This document shows positions 22,030 through 32,543 of a stretch of DNA of 64,000 nt, piece by piece. The stretch is from contig JAAROD010000080.1 of assembly GCA_012274445.1 (NCBI GenBank), positions 1,736,001 through 1,800,000 of the forward strand, written 5' to 3'. This DNA is from Sclerotiophoma versabilis. Its lineage: Eukaryota > Ascomycota > Dothideomycetes > Pleosporales > Didymellaceae. The notes beneath the pieces were generated by a model that worked only from the letters and a program-made list of their open reading frames with translations, was not told the DNA's origin and did no database searches. Numbering within the stretch: the stretch's first letter is position 1; every line of letters begins with the position of its first letter. The translations under genes were made by a program, and so were the position numbers.

Positions 22030-23424
22030 ATGTCAGGATACGGCAGCCCACCACCAGGTGGTAACTTTTATCCTCGTGAGCACCGTGTATATATCTCTGG
22101 GTCGCCATCAACTGACTGGCTGTAGCACCACCGGAAAAGAGTGGTTATGGTATGCTAGCTTCACATTAACGATGCCAAACACCATACTAATACGCGACAG
22201 ACCACCAACAGGGTCAGCAGCAGTACTTTGCGCCTCCGCCAGGCGGTCAATCATACCCTCCACCGCCCTCGTCTCCTCCTGTGCAGCAGCAGCAGCCACA
22301 GAACTACCCTCCACCACCGGGTGGTCAGCAACAACACTATGCGCCGCCGCCCGACCACTCGCAGCAGCAACAGCAGCAACACTTCCCACCACCTGGCAGC
22401 GCGCCTCCTCAGCATCAGCCTCAGCAGCAGCAGTTCCCAGAGAAAGGGCCTCTGAACACCTATGGCACACCAGCGCCCACTCAAAGTCCGCTACAACACC
22501 CTGGCATGCCACCACAGCAGATCAGCCAGCAGCAGATACAGCCGCAACAGCAAGTCCAGGCCTCCCAGCCGGTATTCGCAGGTGCAGGCGCAGGAAGCAC
22601 ACAAGCCGACGACGTAGGCACCTTCAACGGCGGCAGCTATCGCGTAAGCCATCGGGATACCAACACTATCCTCACCGTGCAGTTGGCGATCGGCTGTCCT
22701 TTCACAGCAAAGCCCGGTGCGTTCCTCACATATACTCCCAGTCCATCAGGAATCCACCTTCAGAAAGAGAGTGTATACTAACAGCCTTCAGGCGCCATGA
22801 TAGCAATGAGCCCCACCATGACACTCAAAGGTACCGTAAAGTTCTCCCTCAAGAAAGCGCTCATTGGCGGCGACTTGTCGAAATCGGTCTACACCGGGCC
22901 AGGCGAGCTGCTCCTTGCGCCTGCCTCCATCGGCGACATCACCATTATCAAGTTGGGCGGACACGAGCAGTGGAGCGTTGGCAGGGACGCTTTTCTGGCA
23001 TGTACACAGGGCATCGTGACAGAGTATAAGAGCCAGGGTGTTACGAAGGCCATGTTTTCAGGTGAAGGACTATTTGTATACAAGATTAGCGGGCAAGGTA
23101 TTCTATGGTGTACAAGTTTTGGTGCGATAATTAGGAAGGATGTAAGTTCGTCCCATTCCCGGTGGCGCTCTAGGAAGGATGATGTTGACAATTGCATAGC
23201 TGCAAAAAGACGAAAAGTACATCATCGACAACGGCCATCTCGTCGCATGGAACTGCAAGTATGTTCTCGAGCGAGTTGCGTCCGGTGGCATTGTATCAAA
23301 CATGGTGGCTGGCGAAGGTTTGGTCTGCAAGTTCACTGGCCCAGGAACAGTCTTCATGCAGACCAGGAACGCACAGGCTTTTGCGGCGTGGCTGAGCGCC
23401 AACTCTTCAGTTGCGACGATGTAA
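22030..23424 (+). CDS. AIM24-domain (TIGR00266-type) protein with Gln/Pro-rich N-terminus
   Basis: Protein with a C-terminal AIM24 beta-sheet domain, a fold found from bacteria to mitochondria; in yeast AIM24 affects MICOS and respiratory complexes, but this N-terminus does not look like a mitochondrial presequence. Model join(22030..22075,22126..22149,22201..22716,22792..23141,23200..23424), 386 aa; exon 2 is only 24 nt. Residues 1-185 are repetitive (PPPGG, QQQQ, YAPPP) and encoded partly by CAG runs. The domain starts near FNGGSYRVSHRDTNTILTVQ and includes MIAMSPTMTLKGTVKF, GPGELLLAPASIGDI and FMQTRNAQAFAAWL. Every junction was checked for phase. The Gln/Pro-rich arm is probably disordered and may bind partners or membranes; that is inference. 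Confidence 0.87.
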
Positions 23425-23651
23425 GAGGAAGAGATCATATGTTATGTAGTTGTTCATTATGCAATATACCACAATTACATCATACACGATGGTTCATGCA
23501 GCAGCGTACTCTTCGGGCCATCATACCATATCCAAAGCTTCTATCATACAGACCGACTGACCCACGTCGTAGCGTATTTTACAGTTGCGTCGTCATGGTT
23601 GTCCATCAATGCGTCGAACAGGCAACACGCGGCGCCTATAGGCAGAACTTC

Positions 23652-24188
23652 TCAGTTCCTGCTCTTGCCCAACTCGCTCTGAGCCTGCGACGTAGGGCCA
23701 CCCTTGACCCTCTCACCGCCAGTGATCTTTTTCTCTCCCTCAGTAATGTCGTGCAGCACCTCGCTGGTGATGGGCTCGTTAGCATGCTGCTGAGCCTTCG
23801 CTGTGGGACCCTGCTTCACGGGTCGCTGCTGCCCTGTGATGTCCTTCTCGGCCTCGGTGATGTTGTGAAGTGTAGAGGAGTCGAGCTTGCCAGTGTGCTG
23901 CTCGGAGGAATTCGATGTGTTGTTGCCTGTGGTTGTGCTGGCATCACCATCAGTCGTCAAGATGCTTTGGGCAACAGCCGTTGGGCCGCCCTTGGTGGGA
24001 CGCTCTGAGCCGGTGATCTCCTTCTCAGCTTCTGTGATCTCGTGGATGACTTGGGCGCTGAGCTGCTGGCCGACGTGCTTCTGTGCGCGGGCGGTGGGAC
24101 CGTTGGGAATGGGACCGTCCTTGTTGGTGAGGATCTTCTCCGCAGCAGTGATCTGAGAGAGGATATTGGAGTCAATTGTGACCGACAT
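23652..24188 (-). CDS. Four-repeat SMP/LEA-like protein
   Basis: Small hydrophilic protein built of four degenerate repeats of about 25 residues with the pattern I-T-x-A/G-E-K-x-I-T-G...(K)GGPT-x-x-A-Q. Copies are ITAAEKILTNKDGPIPNGPT, ITEAEKEITGSERPTKGGPT, ITEAEKDITGQQRPVKQGPT and ITEGEKKITGGERVKGGPT. The pattern recalls seed maturation protein (SMP) repeats of the LEA group, which suggests a role in desiccation or spore survival; that is inference. The first ATG of the frame is at 24188 in good context (aagATG), giving 178 aa. The same frame stays open upstream to about 24350 without an ATG, and that translation (rich in R, S, T, with RAFSTTL just before the Met) looks like a mitochondrial presequence. 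Convergent with the AIM24-domain gene (228 bp apart). Confidence 0.8.
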   Translation of the reverse strand: MSVTIDSNILSQITAAEKILTNKDGPIPNGPTARAQKHVGQQLSAQVIHEITEAEKEITGSERPTKGGPTAVAQSILTTDGDASTTTGNNTSNSSEQHTGKLDSSTLHNITEAEKDITGQQRPVKQGPTAKAQQHANEPITSEVLHDITEGEKKITGGERVKGGPTSQAQSELGKSRN

Positions 24189-25878
24189 CTTGAGTGTTGT
24201 GCTGAAAGCTCGATGGGAGATGGGTGTGCTGAAGTGTGCAATTCTTGATGCTGTAAGGCGAGTGGAGGAGCGAAGGAGGAAAGAAATTGTGAAGGTTGTC
24301 CTAGATAGGAATAGCAAGGACTGTTGCTTCTTAGGTAGGCGTGAGGTAAGTGTGAGGCAAGAGAAATGGAATGTGGTGCGTGATCACGTCGGATGATCGC
24401 AATTCAATAGGAAAAAAGCAGTGGAGATTGAATGCCAATGAGGGCATAGCGACGACATGGTGATGTTGTTTTATTTTCAATGACCCTGACATGCAGGTAC
24501 AAGCGCCGATGTATATGTCGCAAGTTGTCGATGATGGGATGGTATTTGGTGGAGCTAATGATGTCAGAATCGTGAAAAACGCGCTACCGTAAGGACGCGT
24601 TGATCAACTGAAATATCGACATCCATGGATCAGACTCCTGCAGGGCATGACAACTCGAAAAAAAATCTTGAATCTGAGGCTCAAAAATCTTGCGCATTTG
24701 GCGCAGCTCTCGAGCGCTTACATGTTCAAAGTATCATTGCGCTTAGGTCCTTCCTTCCACGACTTGACAGACTCCTTTCGCCATGAGCCTTTAACTCTAT
24801 CAACGGGTGATTCGGAAAAAGAAAAGGATCCGGAACTGGTCTACGGAACTCTCTGTATCTGTGGCGTTCCAATGGAGCTCGTTCCTGATAAACACCGCAT
24901 ATCCTGTTTAGCGACTTTTAGATAGGAGATTATAGAGGCACAATAGAGTAACTAAGATTTCATCGGTCTCTACTATTAGTAAGCTAGGTATTTCAGAGGC
25001 GATGACCTTGAGTAAGCTGTTCTTGTGCAACCGATCTAATTAGAGCGAAGCCTTACTTGCAGCCTTACATAGCAAATCTTTCCCTGTGACGTTAAATAGC
25101 CAACCTCTCCCTGTAACCTTAAATTTGTACAATATATTTACAAAACTCCTTCTAGCTTCAACGTAATTAGGATAACATTCAAGTGTACTGTTAAGGGGGC
25201 AATACCCAAGTGTAGCTAGTCTATCCTTGCTTGTCTCTAGAAAAGCTACAGTGTGAGTTTTAGAGTACATGACAAGAAAACTTGCATTTTCTCTGTTGTT
25301 TCTGTACATTTAAACATGCTGTCTATATCTGTTGACTATACCTATATTTTAGGCACTATCTATAAGGGAGTATAAATACTAACTGATCATCGTGTAGGGG
25401 CTATACGACGCGCATAACTGCAAGGTTTAATAATGTCCATGCTAGAAAGAAATTCTTTCAACAGATCAGTTATATTATATGTAAGTCTGAATTAAGAGCT
25501 TCAGCATAGTATTCGGTGAATCATTTCTTAATAACCGTAGGTTGAACATCTGCAGAAAGCTGAGCATTAGTACGCGGGACAATCTTATCGTGCAAAGAGA
25601 TACAGGCTTTCACGTCGAAGCCCATGGTAAGGGTTAGGAGTAAAGATGCAGAAATTTTTCACAAGTCGAGGACTTTCATACAGTGTTCACCTCACGAGTT
25701 AAAAGGTACATGCAAGACGGCGCAGCGATATTGTCAATAACCTCAACTGACAGTTGCGATTTTTGGCCTCCAGTCATGGTTCTTGTTTTGATTTTCAGCT
25801 TCGAGAATACAGGTGAGAACTAAATTTCGCATGTAGGAGAGACTCAGTCCAGCTATGTGAGTTTCACCGCGCGACCTT
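24189..25878. other. AT-rich gene-free island
   Basis: After the promoter of the SMP-like gene the sequence becomes AT-rich; counted lines near 25081-25380 have about 30-40% G+C, whereas coding lines nearby are near half. No frame is convincing. One 90-codon minus-strand frame (25040-25309) spans an imperfect 27-bp tandem duplication and has no recognised domain. It could be a mutated transposon relic; no terminal repeats or reverse-transcriptase motifs were seen. Confidence 0.5.
25070..25123. repeat. Imperfect 27-bp tandem duplication
   Basis: Two adjacent 27-bp units starting tagcaaatct and tagccaacct, identical at 22 of 27 positions; three of the five differences are C/T or G/A transitions. 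Confidence 0.8.
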
Positions 25879-27192
25879 TCACTTTCCATGCTTTTTCAGC
25901 TTCTTGAACGGTTTGTCCAGCGCGCCTTGATGCGGCAGAATTGGTTTTGGCCCTGTCACAAAATCCATGTAGGAGATACCGTTGATGAACCAGCCGTCTT
26001 CTGGACCTAGCACTACTTTATTCGCAGGGCCGAGGAAATCATGCGGAAACCCCATCTCGAACCCGTAAGCATTATCAATTTTATCCAGCTCTTCTTCATC
26101 AAGCCGTAGTCCGAGCGCTATGATGTTGCTTTCAAGGTGCTCTACTTTTCTTCCGCCGACAATCGGAAAAACGTAAGGACTCCTTGGAAGTTTTAGCTGG
26201 ATTCTCTGATCCTCAGCGATGCTTCACTCACTTGTGCATCACGTATGCTAAAGCAACGCTCGTGATAAGCGTTCCCTTTTTGTTGGCAATCTCCTCCAGC
26301 ACAAACGAAACCTTTTCTTCTCGTCCCGTGACTGCAACCCTAACGCAATTCTTTAGGGCCTCGTCCCTATCCCTTTGCTCTTTCGTCTTGAAGCCTCCGC
26401 CACCGAGTGCATCCCAAGGTGCTAGCGCCATGCCTTCGCTCAAGCACATCGGAATGATTTCGCGCTCGAAGTCGCGGGCGGCTGCAGACCAACGGCCTTG
26501 ATAGATGGAAAACTGGCGTAAACCGTACTGGCGGGCATATTCGTTTGCTTTGACAACAATCCACGCCGGCGTATCGCTGATGCCTAGATAGATCACTTTG
26601 CGAGCGGTACAGAGATCGTGGAGGGTATGCATCAGTTCAGGTATGGAGGTAGTAAAATACCATAAATGGACGTAATACTGTAGATGTTGTCAAGGCAAAT
26701 AAGACATAAAACGAAGGGTCATGTGCTTACAATATCGAGGTACGTCGTACGCAGATTTTTGAGCGAATGCTCAATGGACGTATGAATGTTCTTTGCACTG
26801 TTCCCGCTATAGTTGTCCTTCATCACCTCTTGTTTCTCAAATTTACCCTCCCTCTGCCTTTGCTCAGCTGCACTCTGTATGCCTGTGAACTTGGTTGCGA
26901 TCACCATCTCGTCTCGTCGGCCTCTGGCTTCCATCCACTCACCTAGCCACTGTTCGCTCTCTCCAACCTGATAGTTGACCGCTGTGTCAATGAAGTTCCC
27001 ACCTTGTTCATAGAAGTAATCCAAGATGGTAAATGCAGTCTCTTTGGTGCATTCGCCAAGCGTCCCCTTCCATGATTTACCGAATTTCATTGCACCAAGA
27101 CAGAGGGGGGAAACGCGAACACCGGCGGTTGGAGACAGTATGCGATGGCGGCCGAGTAGAGATTTAGGAGTCTTGAGTGTGTTGAAAGACAT
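25879..27192 (-). CDS. Aldo-keto reductase (aryl-alcohol dehydrogenase/NorB type)
   Basis: NADPH-dependent reductase of the fungal AAD/norsolorinic-acid-reductase-like group, acting on aldehydes or ketones. Model complement(join(25879..26179,26232..26677,26731..27192)), 402 aa. The catalytic tetrad is present: Asp69 and Tyr74 in FIDTAVNYQVGESEQWLGEW, Lys101 in VIATKFTG, and His158 in YYVHLWYFTTSIPELM. Intron 1 (53 bp) falls just before YYVHLW; intron 2 (52 bp) joins AYVMHN to PYVFPIVGGRKVEHLESN. The C-terminal region GPKPILPHQGALDKPFKKL is typical of the group. The start is the ATG before SFNTLKTPKSLLGRHR. Members occur both in secondary-metabolite clusters and as stand-alone detoxifiers; no backbone enzyme is near. 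Confidence 0.9.
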
Positions 27193-27302
27193 GTTGATAG
27201 CTGTGTTGGTAGCTTGACAGAGGTAGTACAACAAAGCCTTAATGGCGGTGTTTTATGGTTCATGTCAGACTGATTAGTCGCAAGGTCAGGGCGTCAATGC
27301 CG

Positions 27303-27648
27303 CTACCTCTTATACTCCGGACCTACCTGCCAAGAAGCTATTTCCGTAGAAGTTGAATCTGGCTGGCACAGGTCCACCTGCATATCCAGATCGTCGCCGC
27401 TTCCCTTAACTCCATACTGCGGGGTCCACAGGGTCAAAGATGTCAGAAATGTTACAAAGCTGGAAACAAAGCTTCGAAAAGTCTTCACAGCATCGGATGT
27501 GATATAACGACAAGCTTTGCAAGACTAACCACTCCTGTATGGCTTTGAGTGATTCTACAGCTTCGGGCGCATGCTTAACTCCGCAATCACCGCACATTGA
27601 CTGCACACCAATGAATGTCGGATGCAGGTCGATCCTAGAAGACGACAT
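27303..27648 (-). CDS. Possible small two-exon protein, unknown
   Basis: I do not recognise this. An ATG-started exon (27530..27648) encodes a 39-residue cysteine-containing segment beginning MSSSRIDLHPTFIG and ending just before a gttagt donor. A polypyrimidine acceptor (tttgtttccag) at 27460-27462 joins in phase to 27303..27459, giving 91 aa that contains YGVKGSGDDLDMQVDLC. Codon choice looks coding-like, but the junction region is odd and another acceptor (at the ccgcag near 27419-27421) would change the frame. It may be a fragment of a larger, decayed gene. Confidence 0.3.
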
Positions 27649-27895
27649 GGTAATATAGAGTCACAAAACTTGTAACGAGACGCATGAGTTAGATGTTAAT
27701 GTCAGCGATGGTGAATGGAAGGCAGGGAAGAGAGTGGACAATCGGGGGATGCGGTCCTATCATCCCTAGTACAACGATGGACGTCCGGGCATTTCTACCC
27801 CTGAACGATATGTCCGAAAAAAACACTCAGATATGACCTCTCGCTGCGTGACCTTATGTTCTAGTAATGATCATCACTTTCACCCCTTACCCAAA

Positions 27896-28176
27896 ATGTC
27901 TTCTCAATCCACACCTCACCTTGAGCACACTGCTTGCGTGCGTCGAACGCCGAATTTTACACGAAAGAAGCTCCTTGACTATCACTTTCAAGCCCATGGC
28001 GTAATCCCTGACGAACCGGCGAACTCTGATCACAAGCCGCAGTACGCCCTCGATTATCGTAACTTGATATGTGAGCTTGCTTTGACAGCAAGACTATGCC
28101 GGAGTACCCAATTACGTACAAGATTTACACGAAAGATATTGGATCTGTGATAGTAGTGCGTAAGGCACAGCTTCCC
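27896..28176 (+). pseudogene. Possible EthD-domain fragment
   Basis: The frame beginning with the ATG at 27896 reads MSSQSTPHLEHTACVRRTPN then FTRKKLLDYHFQAHG, which resembles the start of fungal EthD-type dimeric alpha-beta-barrel proteins (pattern RKPxxTxxEFxDYHxxxHG). A donor (gtacgc, near 28039) and acceptor (ttgacag, near 28088) would join it to a further open stretch ending at a TAA near 28176, but that second part does not look like the rest of an EthD domain. I read it as a truncated remnant; it could equally be a short unrelated gene. Confidence 0.3.
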
Positions 28177-28358
28177 TAAGCGGGAAAACACAGTTATCGG
28201 ATGTTCACTAGTGTTCCATACGCTAACGCTATTGTGAATGGCTGAGTTGATAGGTTGTGTGTTGCTGCTGCTCAACAAACTCAGCAATCTTGAAAATACA
28301 TCAGCTTACAACTCGCTTTTCGAGTCTAACTACATGTAGTCAGCCAAGTTTCAAGGTT

Positions 28359-29536
28359 CTACTTGAGAGGTCGCTCATTGTCAAGCGCTTTTCCCTCATT
28401 GCGAACTAATTCGGGAATCGTGGCCTCAAGCGATACTCCGGTCGGCTCCCATCCAAGCTTTTTCTGAGCATTCGATGATCGTGTCCGGGCGTTGGTGCCC
28501 CACAAGATTGATGCATGGCCGCTCAGTGTGTCAGCTTTCGCCGCGTCAATGGTCTCAACTTGATCGCCAGAGTTGATGAAGCCTTGCTTGTGTGCCTCTT
28601 TTGTAATTAGAGCACCCAAGTCTCCGAAAGCCTTTTTCCGTTAGCAAGCAACCTTAGAGTATCGGTATGGAACGCTTACTAGCTCGCCGTTCTCGACGTT
28701 GAAAGCACCATCTTCGTTCCAGAAGCCGTCCTTGCCTTCCTTGGCCGCTTCGACCAACAGGGAGACTAGGCTAGCCAGATCTTGGACGTGAATGTTACTC
28801 CAGATGTTCTTGCCCTCATTGAGCTTGAAGCCGTGACCGAGTTTCAGCGTCGCTTTTGCGATCTCTGGTGCCTGGACGCTCCTCTGATTGACTGGACCTC
28901 TGCCTACACCGTAGATGAGTGGCCCTATAATCAGTGCTGTCTTGACTGCAGAGGGCGTCTGCGAGATAACAAGGTTCTCAACCACTCGCTTGGAATTCTT
29001 TTGGATAACAGATAGGATCTTCCGTTGATCCTTGAGGTCATCGTAGGTGTCATCGGTCGCCTTGCCAAAACGACCTGAACCGATCTCGTCAGCTGCGTAG
29101 ACTGTTGCTCCCGAAATCTGGATCCAGTAACCCGGCTTTTTTGTCTCTTTCTGTCGTGCCCGCAAGCCTTCCACAATAGCCTTTGCGCTCGCTGCATGCC
29201 CAGTGGCAGCGAAGTCTTGACGTAAAGTCAGCACAGGCAACAATCGACAACGGACAATACGTACTCAGAACGACATCTGCAGCCTTGGATTGTTCTTTGA
29301 TCAATTCGGTGTCATCTAGATCTCCCAATATAGTCTTGACCTCAGGGTAGGCCAATTGCACTTGCTGCGCCTTGCTGGCGTCCCGTACAAGCGAGGTTAT
29401 GTGCAAGCCCGAGTGTCCAGCGTGTGCTAGAGTGTAAAGAATCTCTCCGCCAATGAAGCTTTCACGTGTCAATAGGCATATTAGAGCTCAGGTAGCCTTC
29501 ATACCCAGTAGTTCCGGTGAGCAAGATCTTTGTCAT
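28359..29536 (-). CDS. NAD(P)-binding epimerase/NmrA-like protein
   Basis: Rossmann-fold protein of the NAD-dependent epimerase/dehydratase superfamily, 344 aa, model complement(join(28359..28631,28680..29215,29265..29458,29505..29536)). The nucleotide-binding loop MTKILLTGTTGFIGGEIL is split by the first intron inside the second glycine codon, and splicing restores it exactly. The second junction restores AADVVLNFAATGH. Later parts include YWIQISGATVYAADE, ALIIGPLIYGVGRGPVNQRS, WSNIHVQDLASLVSLLVEAA and a C-terminal NARTRSSNAQKKLGWEP, the pattern of uncharacterised fungal NAD-binding proteins. A clear YxxxK dyad is not evident, so catalytic activity is uncertain and a sensor role is possible. 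The neighbouring promoter lies opposite the Zn2Cys6 gene (447 bp between starts). Confidence 0.87.
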
Positions 29537-29983
29537 GGTGCAGATGGTATATTTTGCGATTGTGGATGAGATGCTTGTGGGCTAATGGTTGGTGAATTTG
29601 AAGGTCGGCTGATGCATTTGTTATTGTCTTCCCCTTCTCGTGGCCAATCTGATATTATGTACTTCACGCAGGAACTGGTTGGTAAGCTCGATGTTGGTTT
29701 CCAGATGATAAATCACGCGTGTTGGAAAGACGCGTCTCATGGAGCGCTCGGAGTCTCCTGCTTCATGCGGGTTAGTTCGCCCCGCAGGGTCTACAGTTTA
29801 CCAGTGAACCATACGTAATGGGGGATGCTTTAGCGACTAGTCAACATTTCGTGCTTTTCTACTCATGCTGAGATGAATAGGGACAGATGCGTGTCCAAGT
29901 CATACAGTCAATCCCTTCCTCAACAAGTCCTTGCCCTTCGATGACGTCAAAACAGTCAAAACGCTTGGGCCACTACTGATACC
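29537..29983. promoter_or_regulatory. Divergent promoter: epimerase-like gene and Zn2Cys6 regulator
   Basis: 447 bp between two start codons on opposite strands; short frames inside are not credible genes. No factor site is claimed. Confidence 0.45.
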
Positions 29984-32404
29984 ATGCCGGCCAGCAAAAG
30001 TCGTGGAGCGACTAAGAAACGCACACACAACCTTGGAGGATGCGCAACGTGTCGACGCCGACATGTCAAATGCGATCATGCCCGTCCTACCTGTGCCACA
30101 TGTCGCAGGACAGGACTTGACTGTGGCGGCTACCCTTCGCAGATTCGATGGGCGTCAATGTCCTATGGGCCCTCCACAGAAGTGAACAGGTCACCACCCC
30201 AGGCAAACCAACGTACGTCAAAAAAGGCTCGGGAGTCTACTAAATGTAAGTTGATTCAGATACAGAAGCCACGGAAAGCCACAAAAATGATATGCGTGCT
30301 GTTAAAGATAAACTTCCTTCAGCGCCCAAGATAGCGCAATCAACCAATAGCCCGAACACCATACAACAAGATGGAGCCAGTAGTATGGTGGTCGAAGACA
30401 TGAGGTTTGCTCCAGCTTCGATTAGTATGGGGAACGATGATATGACAACAAACGCGACAGGCTCAGAGAGCACGTCGCTTTTGCCCCAAGAACCGGATCT
30501 GTTCAATCACTCTTCAGTTGGCTCCATGTCGGATCTAGAGTCACTGTTTGAATCTTCTAATGGTCTGATATGGAATGATTTGTTCGACACTACTTTCGAC
30601 ATGGCGATGCCTATGATTTACGACCAGCTTCACGACCAGCCTTACAGCGATCCATTAAGCCTCCTAGCGCACGTTGCGCATCAGCCACAAAGCCATGGTG
30701 CTGCGGCTCCGTCATCTGACAGTTCTTTCGCTCTAAACCAGTTCCACGAGAGGCAGAATACGAATGCGACAGATATGCCGTTCGATTCACAGCCTCCACC
30801 ATATGCTCCAACAGAGCTCGACGAAGCGCAGGTACTCCAAGACGCTCAGTATTTGCTTCGGCATTTCAGAGACAATGTAGTTCCACGATTCGGTCCGTTA
30901 CCGATGAGCTGCAAGTCGCCCTGGGAAACACTTAATTGGAGCAGCGCCGTACAGACTCATGCGGAGTTGACATGGCTTCAAGGCTCAAATGTCAAACATG
31001 CTAATAAGGCAAATTTATTTGCGCTTTTAGGTTGCTCTGCTCATATGGTCGCGAAGGCATCACCCTCATCGAGCGACTTGGACCCTATCAGAGGTATGCA
31101 AGTCCTTGAATACGCTTCTAAGCGGGCGAAGAGGCATATGCAGGAATCGCTGAGGCTTGAAACTTCTGGTGACGAAAAAGCAAAGTACAAGGATCAATTG
31201 ATGGCTATTTTTAGTCTCATAGCTCTGGCTGTAAGTCTAGTTAACAAATGCCACATTGATCAGGGCTTATGATTCTTAGACCGAGATGGGAAATGCGGCA
31301 GATGCGAGATGCTACTTGATCGATGCCGAACGTCTCGTAAGACTAAGAGGAATCACGAAGCAAAAAGCCTCCCGCAGAGCTCGACTCCTGCATCATGTAT
31401 ACACTTGGCAACGCATCATAGGGGAGAGCACATTTGTCTTGCACGACTACCAAAATGCTTCCCTCCAGGGCAAGATTGAAAGAACATTCCGGGACCGTGC
31501 TCCTGCTCCCATCATCGGTTCATGTGAGATAAATCAAGAAGTCAACATACCGCAAGAACATTCCCAGTTGGACGACTTCCTCCGCATACGGTCTCATGGT
31601 ACGGATAGCGACGATGACGCAGAGGCACACAAAGACCATGAGACTGGACTCCGCGACATACATCTGGAGGATGCTCGTGTCTGGCCTAACACTCTTTACA
31701 TGGACATCTATGGAATTCCAGAGATCTGGCTCAGTTACGTCTCGCAGACCACTAGGGTAGCTAACATCATGGATTATCTTGATGAGACTGCGATACAGCC
31801 AACCAGAACATTTCAAGAGTGCCTACAGAGAAAGACAACACAGCTCGAAAACCGAATTTGCTCGCTGTCGGCACAGTACAACAATTCGGAAGGTTCGTCA
31901 TCGCCGTGTGACAATCAGAGCGGATCCGCGCATTCCATGCCAACGATGGCAAGTCGGGCCATGATGCGCGCGATGACTTCGGCTTTGCTCATTCTCTTTT
32001 ATCGCCGGATTAGAAAAGTCCATCCTTTCATTCTCCAAGCGCATGTCAACAATGTTATTGCAGCCCTAAAGGATTTCGACCTTGCCCACGATCTTTGCGA
32101 CGTCAAATCACTTGGCACCCCATGGCCAGCTTTCATTGCGGGATCCGAAGCAATATCAGTGACAGCACGAGATTGGTTAATCAGCTGGATGCAGAAAGGT
32201 GCAATGAATTCCGCTTTCAATGGCTTTACCGCTTCCCAGCAAGTGATGCGTGAGGTATGGGATCATCGCGACAGGGCCGACAAGCATATAGGGAAAGACC
32301 CGAACAGTCCATCTGAACATCGATCGACCAGCAAAAAGAGAAAGGGTGTCTACTCCTGGGTTGACGCGCTACGGGAGGGCAACCTTTGGCTTATGCTATA
32401 CTAA
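29984..32404 (+). CDS. Zn2Cys6 transcription factor with fungal-specific (Fungal_trans_2-like) domain
   Basis: Nuclear regulator of 769 aa, model join(29984..30245,30308..31230,31280..32404). The binuclear zinc cluster is CATCRRRHVKCDHARPTCATC...C with ligands at 20, 23, 30, 37, 40 and 47, preceded by a basic stretch. The first intron (62 bp) splits an AAA-TAT junction; the second (49 bp) separates the middle part from EMGNAADARCYLIDAERLVRLRG. That segment, with LLHHVYTWQRIIGES and FYRRIRKVHPFILQAHV, is typical of the ARCA-like/Fungal_trans_2 class. A long acidic, Ser/Pro-rich linker (about residues 100-270) may hold an activation domain. It sits beside an oxidase, a DHDPS-family enzyme and an aldehyde dehydrogenase, which suggests it is their local regulator; that is inference from position and from candidate CGG/CCG sites in the nearby divergent promoter. 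Confidence 0.88.
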
Positions 32405-32543
32405 CTACGATGTCGAAAGCCCCCTGCACGACCGTGACCCTCAAGGTCGACAGCATACATTGGAACGGCATTGTTATCACTATATATGTTAGCATCTCAA
32501 AAGTAAGAATGTGCGGCGTGTTCCGTACCACATAAACTATACT

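Larger units (their letters stand above)
27193..28358. other. Interval between AKR and epimerase genes with two weak gene candidates
   Basis: Apart from the two low-confidence calls listed separately (27303-27648 minus, 27896-28176 plus) nothing is recognised in this 1.2-kb stretch. Confidence 0.4.
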
